NCBI GenBank assembly: GCA_947631325.1
Contig: CANRKX010000004.1
Coordinates: forward strand, 1 to 54,080
Reading direction: 5' to 3'
From: an uncultured Clostridia bacterium
Lineage (GTDB): Bacteria > Bacillota > Clostridia > Christensenellales > Borkfalkiaceae
Length of the DNA: 54,080 nt
Shown: piece after piece, positions 1 to 7,501 of the stretch
Numbering within the stretch: the stretch's first letter is position 1
How the letters are laid out: every line of letters starts with the position of its first letter
The notes under the pieces: generated by a model
The model's input: only the letters and a program-made list of their open reading frames with translations
Database searches by the model: none
What the model was told of the DNA's origin: nothing
Program-made: the position numbers and the translations under genes

Positions 1-49
1 CACTTGTGCGCAGCCTGTACTGATTAGGGCTTTGCCCGAAAATGAAATA

Positions 50-74
50 CCACCCGCTATGCGGGTGGATTTTT
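50..74 (+). terminator. Rho-independent terminator upstream of the NTPase gene
   Basis: An 8-base perfect stem (CCACCCGC / GCGGGTGG) with a 3-base loop is followed by ATTTTTATT. It ends whatever gene lies to the left. Bases 1-27 contain an open frame ending in TAG at 25-27 that could be the tail of that gene, but it is too short to identify. A second small hairpin (GGGC-TTT-GCCC) lies at 27-37. Confidence 0.75.
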
Positions 75-166
75 ATTGTTGTATTTATCTTGATAATATA
101 TCCGTTTAAATGGTAAATTTCGGTATTATAATATTATTAGAATAGTTATATTGTAAATGTGTTAAT

Positions 167-3100
167 ATGGATAAATATGCAAGAGACGAAGTATCCGAGG
201 AACAAGAAGAAATTAAATTGACATCTACAGTACCGGTCTGCGATAAAAAACGATATGGGGACTATGTCGAAATATTACATCAAAGGGTTTTAACTCAAAA
301 TATACATAATATAGGCATTATTGCTCCTTATGGAGCAGGCAAAAGTAGTTTACTTGAAACGTATAAAAAGACAAAATATAATTACTGGTCTCGTAAAAAA
401 ATTACAACCATATCTTTGGCAAATTTTAATTCTTCTCCAGATGCATTGGATGGAACAGATAAGCCCTCAGATGATTCCCACAAGGAAGAATATAAGAGAC
501 ATATTCAGGACATTGAATGTAGCGTTGAAAAAAGCATCTTACAACAGTTCATTTATAAAGTTAAAAAATATAAGTTGCCCCACTCACGACTTGATAGAAT
601 AGATACAAGACATTTTTGGTTCTCCTTAATAATATCGGTCACTTTAATAGCTACAATTGCGTTGATTGGTTGTGGCGTTTTAGAGTTTTTAAAATTATTA
701 CCATATTCACAAGGCAATAATTTTTATTATTTCTTTGGCGCGGCGGCTATTAGTGTGTTCTTGCTATTGTTTTTCCTTATTTACAGTCATAGGTTAAATA
801 GAATATCAATCAAAGAAATTGAAACAGAATTTTGTAATGATAAGAATACTTCGGTACTTAATACTTTTATAGATGAATTGATATATTATTTTAGTAAAAC
901 TAAAGTAGGCGTTGTAATAATTGAGGATTTAGACAGATTTAATAATACTAATTTATTTGCAAAATTAAGAGAAATAAATTTTTTGGTTAATAATAGTGAC
1001 ATTGTTAAGCAAAAAGTAACTTTTATTTATTCTGTCAAAGACGATTTATTTAAAAGTGAGAACGACAGGGCAAAATTTTTTGATTTCATAATATCATTGG
1101 TACCAATCTTAAGTTTTACAAACGCGAGGGAAAGTATTCAAAAGGAAATGGAAAAGTTATGTCCCTCATATATGCTTTTACCAGAATCATATATTTATGA
1201 AATTTCTCATTTTGTAACCGAGATGAGGATTCTTAAAAATGTAATTAATGATTATATCATTTATTATAGAGTGTTAAAGCTTAAAACTTTTCCGCATAGA
1301 GATAAAAATGTTAAGTTGTTTTCTTTAATTCTTTATAAAAACTTACGACCGTCAGATTTTGCGGCTTTGCAATTTGGTCGTGGACAATTAGTTGAGTGTT
1401 TTAAAGAAAAAGATAATAAAACTAATACTGAAATCAGCTTATTAAAGGAAGAACTATATGGATTGGAAGAAAGGCAAAAAGAAGCCGCAGAAAATAGTAT
1501 AAAATCATTTAATAATTTGAAATCTTTGGTTAAAGGATTGATTATCGACCATCAAGAATCCACAAGTAATTCATTATATTCTGATTTGACTTACCTAAAA
1601 ACATTTACGAACGTAACTGATGGAATAAAATTTTATATTCATGGTTATTGGTGCTATTGCTCTAAAAATACAATTGAAAAACTTTTGGGATATTCATTAG
1701 TTGATATGGAGAAAAATATAATTGACAGGGAAGAACAAAACAAGACTGAAATTGCTAATGAGATATTGGAAAAAAGAGCAAAAATCAGAGATTTACCTAA
1801 TTTTTCGATGAAGGAATTTTTAACTTCAAATAGCAGATTTATAGAAGATGAATTGATTAGTTTCTTTTTAGCCAATGGCTATATAGCTGAGGATTATAAA
1901 GATTTTATAGCACACAATGATCAGGAATTGCTCTCTTCAAAAGATAATGAATTCGTTAGAAATATATTAGCGAAAAGGAGTATGGAATACAGTATTAAAT
2001 TGGATAATCCATTGAATGTTATAAGAGAAATTCAACCTGAGAGATTTTCCGATATATATGTATTTAATTATGATTTAATAAAAGCATTATTAAATTATTC
2101 GGGAGATAAAAGTGATTATATAGTTAAAAGAAATAATGTTATACGCTTTTTATCTTCAATGAATTTTCAAGTTAAGAATTTTTTGAAAAATTACTTAAAT
2201 GATGGACAAGATATAAACATTTTAGTTAATAATTTAAAAACTATAGATTTAACTTCGGAGATACTGGAAGATGAAAAGATAAATGGTGACATCAAAAAAC
2301 AGTTTATAATTGCTTTATTGCGCAATTTAAATAAAGAAGAAATAATTAAACAAAATAAAGAAAATATATTAGAGAACTATCTTAATGATGAAAATAATGT
2401 TATAGAGACTATTGGTTCGCAAAATAAAGAAATGTTTAAGTCAATAGCAGTAAATTTGAATTTAAAAATTAAATCGATTTATTGCGAAGAAGCAAATTAT
2501 GATATAGCAAATTTTATCGTCCAAAATAAATGTTACGAGATAAATTATGAAAACTTAAAGTTTATTTCTTGCAGTCTCCATTCTGTTGATATGCAAGATT
2601 TTGATACGGCTCCTCTTACATGCATGTTTGAATTAAATAACGAAATATTTGTTACACAAATTAAAGACAATATAGCATCGGTATTGGATTTGTTTATTAG
2701 TCAAGAAAAGGAATATAGTGAATCGCAAAAGACATTAGAAGTAATCTTAAATAATAAAACTCTATCTGAAAATACAAAGCAATTATTTATAGAAAAACAA
2801 AATATTAAATATTCTTATTTTGACAACATTGAGAAAAATATCTTGCAGTTCATGTTCGATAATAATAAAATAATCGCTCAATGGGATAATGTAATTAAGG
2901 CTAATAGTAGTGGGGGAATTTTATTATCTAACATAGTACAATATTTAAATCTTAATGCAAGCGAATTAGGGGCAGATTCTTTGGATAATAAAGAAAAGAT
3001 TTTGACGTTATGCAATAAGATTGAGTACAATAATAACTTGGAAGGATTTTCAGAATTTTCAAAGGCTTTTAGAATCGAATTAAAAATCCAAGAAATCGTT

Positions 3101-3679
3101 AAAGATAATATTAGCTCAATATTGGTAAAAAACGGCATAATATTAAGCAATGAAACGAATCTGAAAAATGCAATAAATAAACCCTTATCAATCGCTCAGC
3201 TTTTGATTGCAAATCCAAATTTGGTGGATTTGATAAATTTAACATCGTTTAGTAATAGTATTATTGAGCAAGTCTTTTTATTTGAAGGGTTGACGGATGG
3301 CGTTAAGACAAAATTGCTTATATCATCACACTACATGCCATCTTCTGAAGAAGCAATATCTAATGTGAAAGATTTTTTAGTCCGTGTGCAGGTTGGCAAT
3401 TGCGAAATAGCATTGCTAAAGAAAATTATTGGAAGTGGGAAGGCGGTCAAAGAAGAGTGCTTAACTATTCTGAGTAATAATGATTGGAAGTTAAGTCAGC
3501 AAGAAAAATTTGATTTGCTAAAACTTGTAGAACCGAAATTAAATAACTTGCAAAATGTTAAAGAGCAAAATATCAATGTCGGTGAACTTGATAATGAGAT
3601 ATTGAAATTTTTGAGCAATAAAAATTTATTTAAGGTTACAACCTATTCTCGTGTAATCAAGTTAAGGAAGCTATTTTAA
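167..3679 (+). CDS. KAP/YobI-like P-loop NTPase with membrane insertion
   Basis: A 1,170-residue protein. Residues 51-61 hold a Walker A motif (APYGAGKSS, Lys59) and residues 247-257 a Walker B motif (VGVVIIEDLDR). Two hydrophobic segments (about 151-178 and 188-210) lie between them. A P-loop core split by a membrane hairpin is the layout of KAP and YobI-type NTPases. The remaining roughly 800 residues are alpha-helical, charged and without a domain I recognise; they may be a sensor. The gene is very AT-rich (AAT, AAA, TTA codons) and unlike its right-hand neighbours, so it was probably acquired by transfer. Large NTPases of this class often sit in defence islands, so a phage-defence role is possible but inferred. 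There is no clear ribosome site. ATG at 167 is chosen because it opens the frame shortly before the conserved part. Confidence 0.75.
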   Translation: MDKYARDEVSEEQEEIKLTSTVPVCDKKRYGDYVEILHQRVLTQNIHNIGIIAPYGAGKSSLLETYKKTKYNYWSRKKITTISLANFNSSPDALDGTDKPSDDSHKEEYKRHIQDIECSVEKSILQQFIYKVKKYKLPHSRLDRIDTRHFWFSLIISVTLIATIALIGCGVLEFLKLLPYSQGNNFYYFFGAAAISVFLLLFFLIYSHRLNRISIKEIETEFCNDKNTSVLNTFIDELIYYFSKTKVGVVIIEDLDRFNNTNLFAKLREINFLVNNSDIVKQKVTFIYSVKDDLFKSENDRAKFFDFIISLVPILSFTNARESIQKEMEKLCPSYMLLPESYIYEISHFVTEMRILKNVINDYIIYYRVLKLKTFPHRDKNVKLFSLILYKNLRPSDFAALQFGRGQLVECFKEKDNKTNTEISLLKEELYGLEERQKEAAENSIKSFNNLKSLVKGLIIDHQESTSNSLYSDLTYLKTFTNVTDGIKFYIHGYWCYCSKNTIEKLLGYSLVDMEKNIIDREEQNKTEIANEILEKRAKIRDLPNFSMKEFLTSNSRFIEDELISFFLANGYIAEDYKDFIAHNDQELLSSKDNEFVRNILAKRSMEYSIKLDNPLNVIREIQPERFSDIYVFNYDLIKALLNYSGDKSDYIVKRNNVIRFLSSMNFQVKNFLKNYLNDGQDINILVNNLKTIDLTSEILEDEKINGDIKKQFIIALLRNLNKEEIIKQNKENILENYLNDENNVIETIGSQNKEMFKSIAVNLNLKIKSIYCEEANYDIANFIVQNKCYEINYENLKFISCSLHSVDMQDFDTAPLTCMFELNNEIFVTQIKDNIASVLDLFISQEKEYSESQKTLEVILNNKTLSENTKQLFIEKQNIKYSYFDNIEKNILQFMFDNNKIIAQWDNVIKANSSGGILLSNIVQYLNLNASELGADSLDNKEKILTLCNKIEYNNNLEGFSEFSKAFRIELKIQEIVKDNISSILVKNGIILSNETNLKNAINKPLSIAQLLIANPNLVDLINLTSFSNSIIEQVFLFEGLTDGVKTKLLISSHYMPSSEEAISNVKDFLVRVQVGNCEIALLKKIIGSGKAVKEECLTILSNNDWKLSQQEKFDLLKLVEPKLNNLQNVKEQNINVGELDNEILKFLSNKNLFKVTTYSRVIKLRKLF

Positions 3680-3734
3680 AAAATTCCTTCCATTTAGTAT
3701 CATGTTTAGAGCTTAAAAATTATTAAAACGGTCC

Positions 3735-3766
3735 AAATGCTTTGTCGTTTTCGGCAAAGCATTTTT
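3735..3766 (+). terminator. Terminator after the NTPase gene
   Basis: A 10-base perfect stem (AAATGCTTTG / CAAAGCATTT) is followed by a T-rich tail. It lies 55 bases beyond the NTPase stop codon and should end that transcript before the element boundary. Confidence 0.8.
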
Positions 3767-3775
3767 ATATGATTC

Positions 3776-3804
3776 TTGCAATTGCCCGCCATATATGCTA
3801 TAAT
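3776..3804 (+). promoter_or_regulatory. Sigma-A-type promoter pointing out of the element into sigG'
   Basis: TTGCAA at 3776-3781, a 17-base spacer, then a perfect TATAAT at 3799-3804. It lies on the element side of the sigG junction, just after the NTPase terminator. In the integrated form it would transcribe the truncated sigG. In an excised circular form it would read across the joined ends into the other end of the element. Confidence 0.65.
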
Positions 3805-3821
3805 GAACGCAATAAATTTTT

Positions 3822-4337
3822 ATGGAATTTCGCAATACAAGTGTCATTCCCATGATTTTGGGGGAGATAAAGAGGTATCTGAGGGACGGAAACAGCCTCA
3901 GGGTGTCGAGGTCGATAAGGGACACAGCCTATCAGATCTTAAAGGTCAGGGAAAGGCTCGAGGAGACGGAGGACGAGGTGACTTACGACAAGATTGCAGG
4001 CAAGATGAATATCGCCGTGTCCGAGGTCGCCTATGCGCTCGACGCCATCTCCGACCCCGTGTCACTGTACGAACCCGTCTATAACAAGGCGGGCGACACG
4101 CTGCTTTTGATGGACCAGCTCTCGGACGACAAGAACAACGACGAGGTGTGGACGGAGAAGGCGGCACTGTACGACGCTATTAACAGGCTGGAAAAGCGCG
4201 AGCGGCGAATACTCTTTTTAAGGTATTTCGAGGGCAAGACGCAGACGGAGATTTCCGCCGAAGTGGGCATATCGCAGGCGCAGGTTTCCCGCCTTGAAAA
4301 GACGGCGATAAAGCAAATCAGAGCCTGCATATCATAG
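3822..4337 (+). pseudogene. sigG: sigG, 3' portion only (forespore sigma factor, 5' part missing)
   Basis: The frame matches the C-terminal part of the forespore sigma factor SigG from the end of region 2.4 (PMILGEIKRYLRDGN) through regions 3 and 4. It includes the SigG-like RVSRSIRDTAYQ and DPVSLYEPVYN blocks and the region 4 helix-turn-helix (SAEVGISQAQVSRLE). About 100 N-terminal residues are absent: core-binding region 2.1-2.2 and nearly all of the -10 recognition region 2.3-2.4. Family members have about 260 residues; only about 161 are recognisable here. The first eight or nine residues (MEFRNTSV) match SigG poorly and come from or across the junction. The ATG at 3822 has no ribosome site. 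The downstream ylmC gene fits the ancestral sigG neighbourhood, so this is the native locus. Alone, the fragment could not act as a normal sigma factor. Confidence 0.9.
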
Positions 4338-4354
4338 TTCTTATGCATAATATT

Positions 4355-4388
4355 AAAATCCCGATGATAGACAAAATCGGGATTTTTG
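4355..4388 (+). terminator. Terminator after sigG fragment
   Basis: An 11-base stem (AAAATCCCGAT / ATCGGGATTTT) with a 10-base loop ends in TTTTTGTTG, 17 bases after the sigG stop codon. Confidence 0.85.
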
Positions 4389-4399
4389 TTGTAAAACGC

Positions 4400-4428
4400 T
4401 TGACTTATAGGGTGCGGTCACATATAAT
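4400..4428 (+). promoter_or_regulatory. Sigma-A promoter for degV
   Basis: TTGACT at 4400-4405, a 17-base spacer, and TATAAT at 4423-4428. It lies 31 bases upstream of the DegV start codon and directly after the sigG terminator. Confidence 0.8.
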
Positions 4429-4459
4429 TGTCTAAAAATAATAGACGGAATTTAAAAAT

Positions 4460-5275
4460 ATGTTGACTATCATTACCGATTCATCGAGCAATATCACGGC
4501 GGAGCAGGCTGAAAGGTTGGGGATAATCGTCATGCCGCTCACAATATCGTTCGGCGGGAAGGAGTTTCGCGACGGCATAGACATAGACAGCGACGGCTTT
4601 TACAAAATGCTGATGTCGACGAAGGAGTTTCCGCACACCTCGCAGCTCTATGAGGAGCAGGCGGAAGCGGCTGTCCGAAAGGCTAAAACTAAGACGGACG
4701 AGGTTCTCATTATGCCCATTGCTTCCGCGCTGTCGGGGTCGTTTGAGAGGTGCGAGCGGGTGGCAAAAAGGTATGAGGGGGTATACGTTTACGACACAAA
4801 ATGCACCTCTGCAATGCTCGCTATGCTCGTCTTAAAGGCGGCGCAAAACGCCCGAAAACCCATGGGCGAGGTAATAAAAATTCTCGACGCCTTCAGACCC
4901 AAAATCAAGCTCTTCGCCGCCCTCGACACCATAGAATATCTCGCAAAAGGGGGAAGACTCTCAAAGCTCTCCGCGCTCCTCGGCACGGCGCTTAAAATAA
5001 AGCCCGTCATAACTATTGACGGCGGGGGAAAGGTGGCGCTCGTCTCCAAACAGTTCGGAATGGCGAAGAGCATAAATTATATAGCTGAAAGGGCGGCTAA
5101 GGCTGATATAGATTATGGCGAGCCCGTCTATCTTCTCTACACCGCCGACGACAGAAATTGCAGCGAATTAATCAGAAAAACGGGTATAAAATTCTCCGAA
5201 AAGTGCAATATCTGTCCCGTGATAGGGACGCATATAGGTCCCTTCGCGGCGGGATTGGTCTATGCCGAAAGATAA
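4460..5275 (+). CDS. DegV family fatty-acid-binding protein
   Basis: A 271-residue protein of normal DegV length. It opens with the family signature MLTIITDSSSNI, followed by GIIVMPLTISF and the HTSQ loop (about residues 54-60) that closes over the fatty-acid carboxylate. The second half carries the conserved EYLAKGGRLSK block. DegV/FakB proteins bind a fatty acid and present it to the FakA kinase for phospholipid synthesis; no FakA gene is in this window, so partner and ligand are inferred. It is a single-gene unit with its own promoter. A clear ribosome site is lacking; ATG 4460 is the only start that preserves the first beta strand. Confidence 0.9.
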   Translation: MLTIITDSSSNITAEQAERLGIIVMPLTISFGGKEFRDGIDIDSDGFYKMLMSTKEFPHTSQLYEEQAEAAVRKAKTKTDEVLIMPIASALSGSFERCERVAKRYEGVYVYDTKCTSAMLAMLVLKAAQNARKPMGEVIKILDAFRPKIKLFAALDTIEYLAKGGRLSKLSALLGTALKIKPVITIDGGGKVALVSKQFGMAKSINYIAERAAKADIDYGEPVYLLYTADDRNCSELIRKTGIKFSEKCNICPVIGTHIGPFAAGLVYAER

Positions 5276-5292
5276 ACTTTTAAGTAAAGTCG

Positions 5293-5321
5293 TTGACAAT
5301 CTTTGCCGATAAGTATATAAT
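5293..5321 (+). promoter_or_regulatory. Sigma-A promoter for the CvpA-like gene
   Basis: Perfect TTGACA at 5293-5298, a 17-base spacer and perfect TATAAT at 5316-5321. This is one of the best consensus promoters in the window. A GGAGGT ribosome site follows at 5328-5333. Confidence 0.85.
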
Positions 5322-5339
5322 TATCGCGGAGGTAGGTCG

Positions 5340-5897
5340 ATGGGTGCCGATTGGATTGTAATTTTATGCGCGCTCGGTGTGTGCGCTCTGGGAGCCTTTA
5401 TAGGATTCGGAAAGGGATTGAGATTTCTGACCAAGGGATTGGTGGGATTTGCGATTTCCATATTTATCTGCTACTGTATCGGCGGGCTCATTCTCGATAT
5501 CGACGCGATACGCAACCTCCTCGGCGACCTTGCGGCGAAGTGGGAGCATATAAGCTTCTTAAAGATAATACACCTTGAGATAATAATTTACTATATCGTC
5601 CTCTTCTTGGTTGCGCAGGTGGCGAGAATTCTCATCACAAGGCTTGTCGCGAAGATACTTGAAATAAAGATACTCCCCATGAAGATAATCAACGCGGTGG
5701 GCGGCTCGCTGTTATTTGTCGCGCTGTTTATGCTTATACTTCTTCTCGTATTCCAGATTATCTATTGGATAGGCGGAACGACGGCGGCGAACTTCGGCGA
5801 ATCGCTTGCGGGCAGCTGGCTGGGATTGGACGAACTGTTTGCCCACAATCCCCTTATAAAGATGGTCGACTACATCAACCGCGCCGCGCATATCTGA
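5340..5897 (+). CDS. CvpA-like integral membrane protein
   Basis: A 185-residue protein with four probable membrane segments (about residues 5-22, 34-55, 79-97 and 119-145). The N-terminal GFGKGLRFLTKGL turn between the first two helices resembles the CvpA/colicin V production family, whose members are inner-membrane proteins of poorly known function. The C-terminal 30 residues are soluble. It has its own consensus promoter, a strong ribosome site (GGAGGT, 6 bases before ATG) and its own terminator, so it is expressed singly. It lies between degV and ylmC. The CvpA assignment rests on topology and the glycine-rich turn. Confidence 0.65.
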   Translation: MGADWIVILCALGVCALGAFIGFGKGLRFLTKGLVGFAISIFICYCIGGLILDIDAIRNLLGDLAAKWEHISFLKIIHLEIIIYYIVLFLVAQVARILITRLVAKILEIKILPMKIINAVGGSLLFVALFMLILLLVFQIIYWIGGTTAANFGESLAGSWLGLDELFAHNPLIKMVDYINRAAHI

Positions 5898-5951
5898 AAA
5901 GGCTATCCTATCAAAGCGCAAAATAAAAAAATTCAATACACGTAAAAAGTT

Positions 5952-5990
5952 TATGCGGAAGGCAAATTTTCAAGCTTTCCGCATATATTT
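5952..5990 (+). terminator. Terminator after the CvpA-like gene
   Basis: A 12-base stem with one wobble pair (TATGCGGAAGGC / GCTTTCCGCATA) is followed by TATTT. It ends right at the ylmC start codon, so ylmC translation starts in or directly after the hairpin tail. Confidence 0.65.
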
Positions 5991-6332
5991 ATGTATATGG
6001 AAGTTACGTATTCCTCGTTGAAACAGAAGGACGTGATAAATCTTTCGGACGGCAAGCACATGGGCAAGGTGTGCGACCTCACCTTTTGCTTCCCCGAAAA
6101 CAGGGTGACGGGCTTTACCGTCACAGGCTGTAAGGGCTTCAAGTTTACGCGGCAGGAGCTGTTTATACCCATAAAGTGCGTCACGAAGATTGGGGAGGAC
6201 GCCGTCCTCATAAACTTCGGCGGCGAACAGCCGCCCCCGCCAAAGTGCCCGCCTAAACACCCGCCCGAATTCGCTCCGCCGCCACCGCCCCCGCCGCCAC
6301 AGCCGAGGCGCAGTTTTGACGAGTACGAGTAG
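5991..6332 (+). CDS. ylmC: YlmC/YmxH family sporulation protein (PRC-barrel)
   Basis: A 113-residue protein whose first 75 residues form a PRC-barrel-like domain (DVINLSDGKHMGKVCDL, then a strand rich in G and F ending in IPIKCVTKIGEDAVLINF). This is the YlmC/YmxH sporulation family. The tail (residues 76-113) is a low-complexity proline run with poly-Pro stretches, longer than in typical members. In other spore formers ylmC lies just after sigG; here degV and the CvpA-like gene intervene. Either ATG 5991 or ATG 5997 may be used; neither has an obvious ribosome site because a terminator hairpin sits immediately upstream. Its molecular role is unknown. Confidence 0.8.
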   Translation: MYMEVTYSSLKQKDVINLSDGKHMGKVCDLTFCFPENRVTGFTVTGCKGFKFTRQELFIPIKCVTKIGEDAVLINFGGEQPPPPKCPPKHPPEFAPPPPPPPPQPRRSFDEYE

Positions 6333-6710
6333 TTAAAAGATATTTTCGAGCTTTAAGGTATAGGCGTCGGGCATGTTCTTCGCCACCTCTTTCAACACCT
6401 CAATTTTCGCCAGCGCGAGGTCGTATTTTTGGGAATATATGAGCCCGCAAGCCTCGCTCAGCCAATAATCGACGTAAGATATGTCGTTGTGCGGCACAAA
6501 TATGTGCAGTTTTGACTTCTTGTCGTTCCAGAGCGAACGCACGGCAAATCCGTCCTCTCGGTTGGCGGCGCCGTCCTCAATCTTTGTGTAAAGAGTGTCG
6601 AGGGCGGCGGAAAAGTCGTCGAACTGCGAGTTGACGTACCATTCGGTGAATATGAAGAGGGCGATACACAAGAGTATCGCGGTCAACGTGTAAATTATGG
6701 ATTTTACCAT
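6333..6710 (-). CDS. DUF4363 family membrane-anchored protein
   Basis: A 125-residue protein with one N-terminal membrane segment (residues 5-23) followed by an extracytoplasmic helical domain rich in W, Y and acidic residues. This matches DUF4363, a family of unknown function that is usually encoded right after a DUF421 (YetF-like) gene. Here the two genes overlap by 7 bases in that order, which supports both calls. Its stop codon directly abuts the ylmC stop on the other strand, leaving no room for a separate terminator. Confidence 0.8.
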   Translation of the reverse strand: MVKSIIYTLTAILLCIALFIFTEWYVNSQFDDFSAALDTLYTKIEDGAANREDGFAVRSLWNDKKSKLHIFVPHNDISYVDYWLSEACGLIYSQKYDLALAKIEVLKEVAKNMPDAYTLKLENIF

Positions 6711-7378
6711 CTTTCGGACACCTGTATTTTGAGTATTTTATATCTTTCGCCCTTCTTCTGGAAGTACACCCGCCCGTCGCCGTTTACCGTCATAGCGACT
6801 ACCTGACGGGGCGTTGCGTCCTGTTGCTTCAAAAAGCTCTTCAATCTCTCCCCGTCTATTCCGCATCGGGAGAGATTTTGTTTATCTGCTTTTCCGAGGT
6901 CGATGACGATCAAGGGAAGAGAGGGCGCAGTCTTTTCGGACTTTGCGAGGGCGGAGAACTGCCCGTTGGACTCATACAGCCCATAGTATACGTCGTCGAG
7001 ATTGAAATATCCCGCCGCCCGCATGCTCTCCACGAGGTCGCCGACGTTTAAGTTGTTGCGCTTCAACTGATATACGTCTATGCCGTCGCGGTTTATTACG
7101 ACTGAGGGTCTGCCGCAGACAATTGTTTTGACGGGCTTGAACCATAAATCCAAAAGCCACACCGCCTGATGAAGGATAAATATGGTGACAATGGCGATTA
7201 TGCCGTATAATAGTGGAATTGAGGAGTCCGCCATGGGTATGCAGGCGAGCTCGGCAATCAACAGAGTTATCACAAATTCAAAGGGCTGCATTTCGCCAAT
7301 CTGACTCTTGCCCATAAGTCTCATGACGAGAAGGAGGGTTATAAAAATTACAGTCGTGCGTATGAGTACAAGCGCCAC
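6704..7378 (-). CDS. DUF421 domain protein (YetF-like)
   Basis: A 224-residue membrane protein with three N-terminal hydrophobic segments within about the first 80 residues. It contains the family signature LVMRLMGKSQIGEMQPFEFV and the downstream PVKTIVCGRPSVVINRDGI block that starts the soluble YetF domain. The Bacillus relatives YetF and YdfR/YrbG form dimers through the soluble domain; family members have been tied to spore germination, but the function here is not known. It is the first gene of a two-gene unit with the DUF4363 gene and diverges from folC, sharing the 7379-7501 intergenic region. Confidence 0.88.
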   Translation of the reverse strand: MALVLIRTTVIFITLLLVMRLMGKSQIGEMQPFEFVITLLIAELACIPMADSSIPLLYGIIAIVTIFILHQAVWLLDLWFKPVKTIVCGRPSVVINRDGIDVYQLKRNNLNVGDLVESMRAAGYFNLDDVYYGLYESNGQFSALAKSEKTAPSLPLIVIDLGKADKQNLSRCGIDGERLKSFLKQQDATPRQVVAMTVNGDGRVYFQKKGERYKILKIQVSERW

Positions 7379-7443
7379 TTTGTCGTCTCCCGAAAATAGT
7401 TCATATTTATTTTCAGTATCGGCAAAAAATATCTTAATATTCT

Positions 7444-7473
7444 TGATTTTTATGGGGTGCGTGTGCTATAATT
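7444..7473 (+). promoter_or_regulatory. Promoter of the folate operon
   Basis: TTGATT at 7444-7449, an 18-base spacer and perfect TATAAT at 7468-7473. It lies 28 bases before the TTG start of folC. Confidence 0.7.
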
Positions 7474-7501
7474 CGCTTAAAGCAAAAAGGGGAGAATTTA
7501 G

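Larger units (their letters stand above)
1..3840. mobile_element. Right end of an AT-rich inserted element that interrupts sigG
   Basis: This stretch is strikingly AT-rich compared with the GC-rich genes that follow, and it ends inside the coding sequence of sigG. Homology to SigG begins abruptly around base 3835-3846, so I place the boundary there. It carries one large NTPase gene, two hairpin terminators and an outward-facing promoter. No integrase, recombinase or transposase lies in the visible part, and the other end is outside the window. Calling it a mobile element is an inference from the base composition, the defence-like cargo and the broken host gene. An ancient rearrangement or an assembly join would look the same. 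Confidence 0.6.

Noticed and set aside
3776-4084. A plus-strand frame in another phase over the sigG junction
   Set aside because: Its sequence becomes arginine- and glycine-rich where the true SigG frame runs, which is the mark of an out-of-frame reading.
5961-5989. Possible sigma-E promoter in front of ylmC (CATATATT at 5982)
   Set aside because: The matching -35 region is poor and transcription would start after the ylmC start codon.
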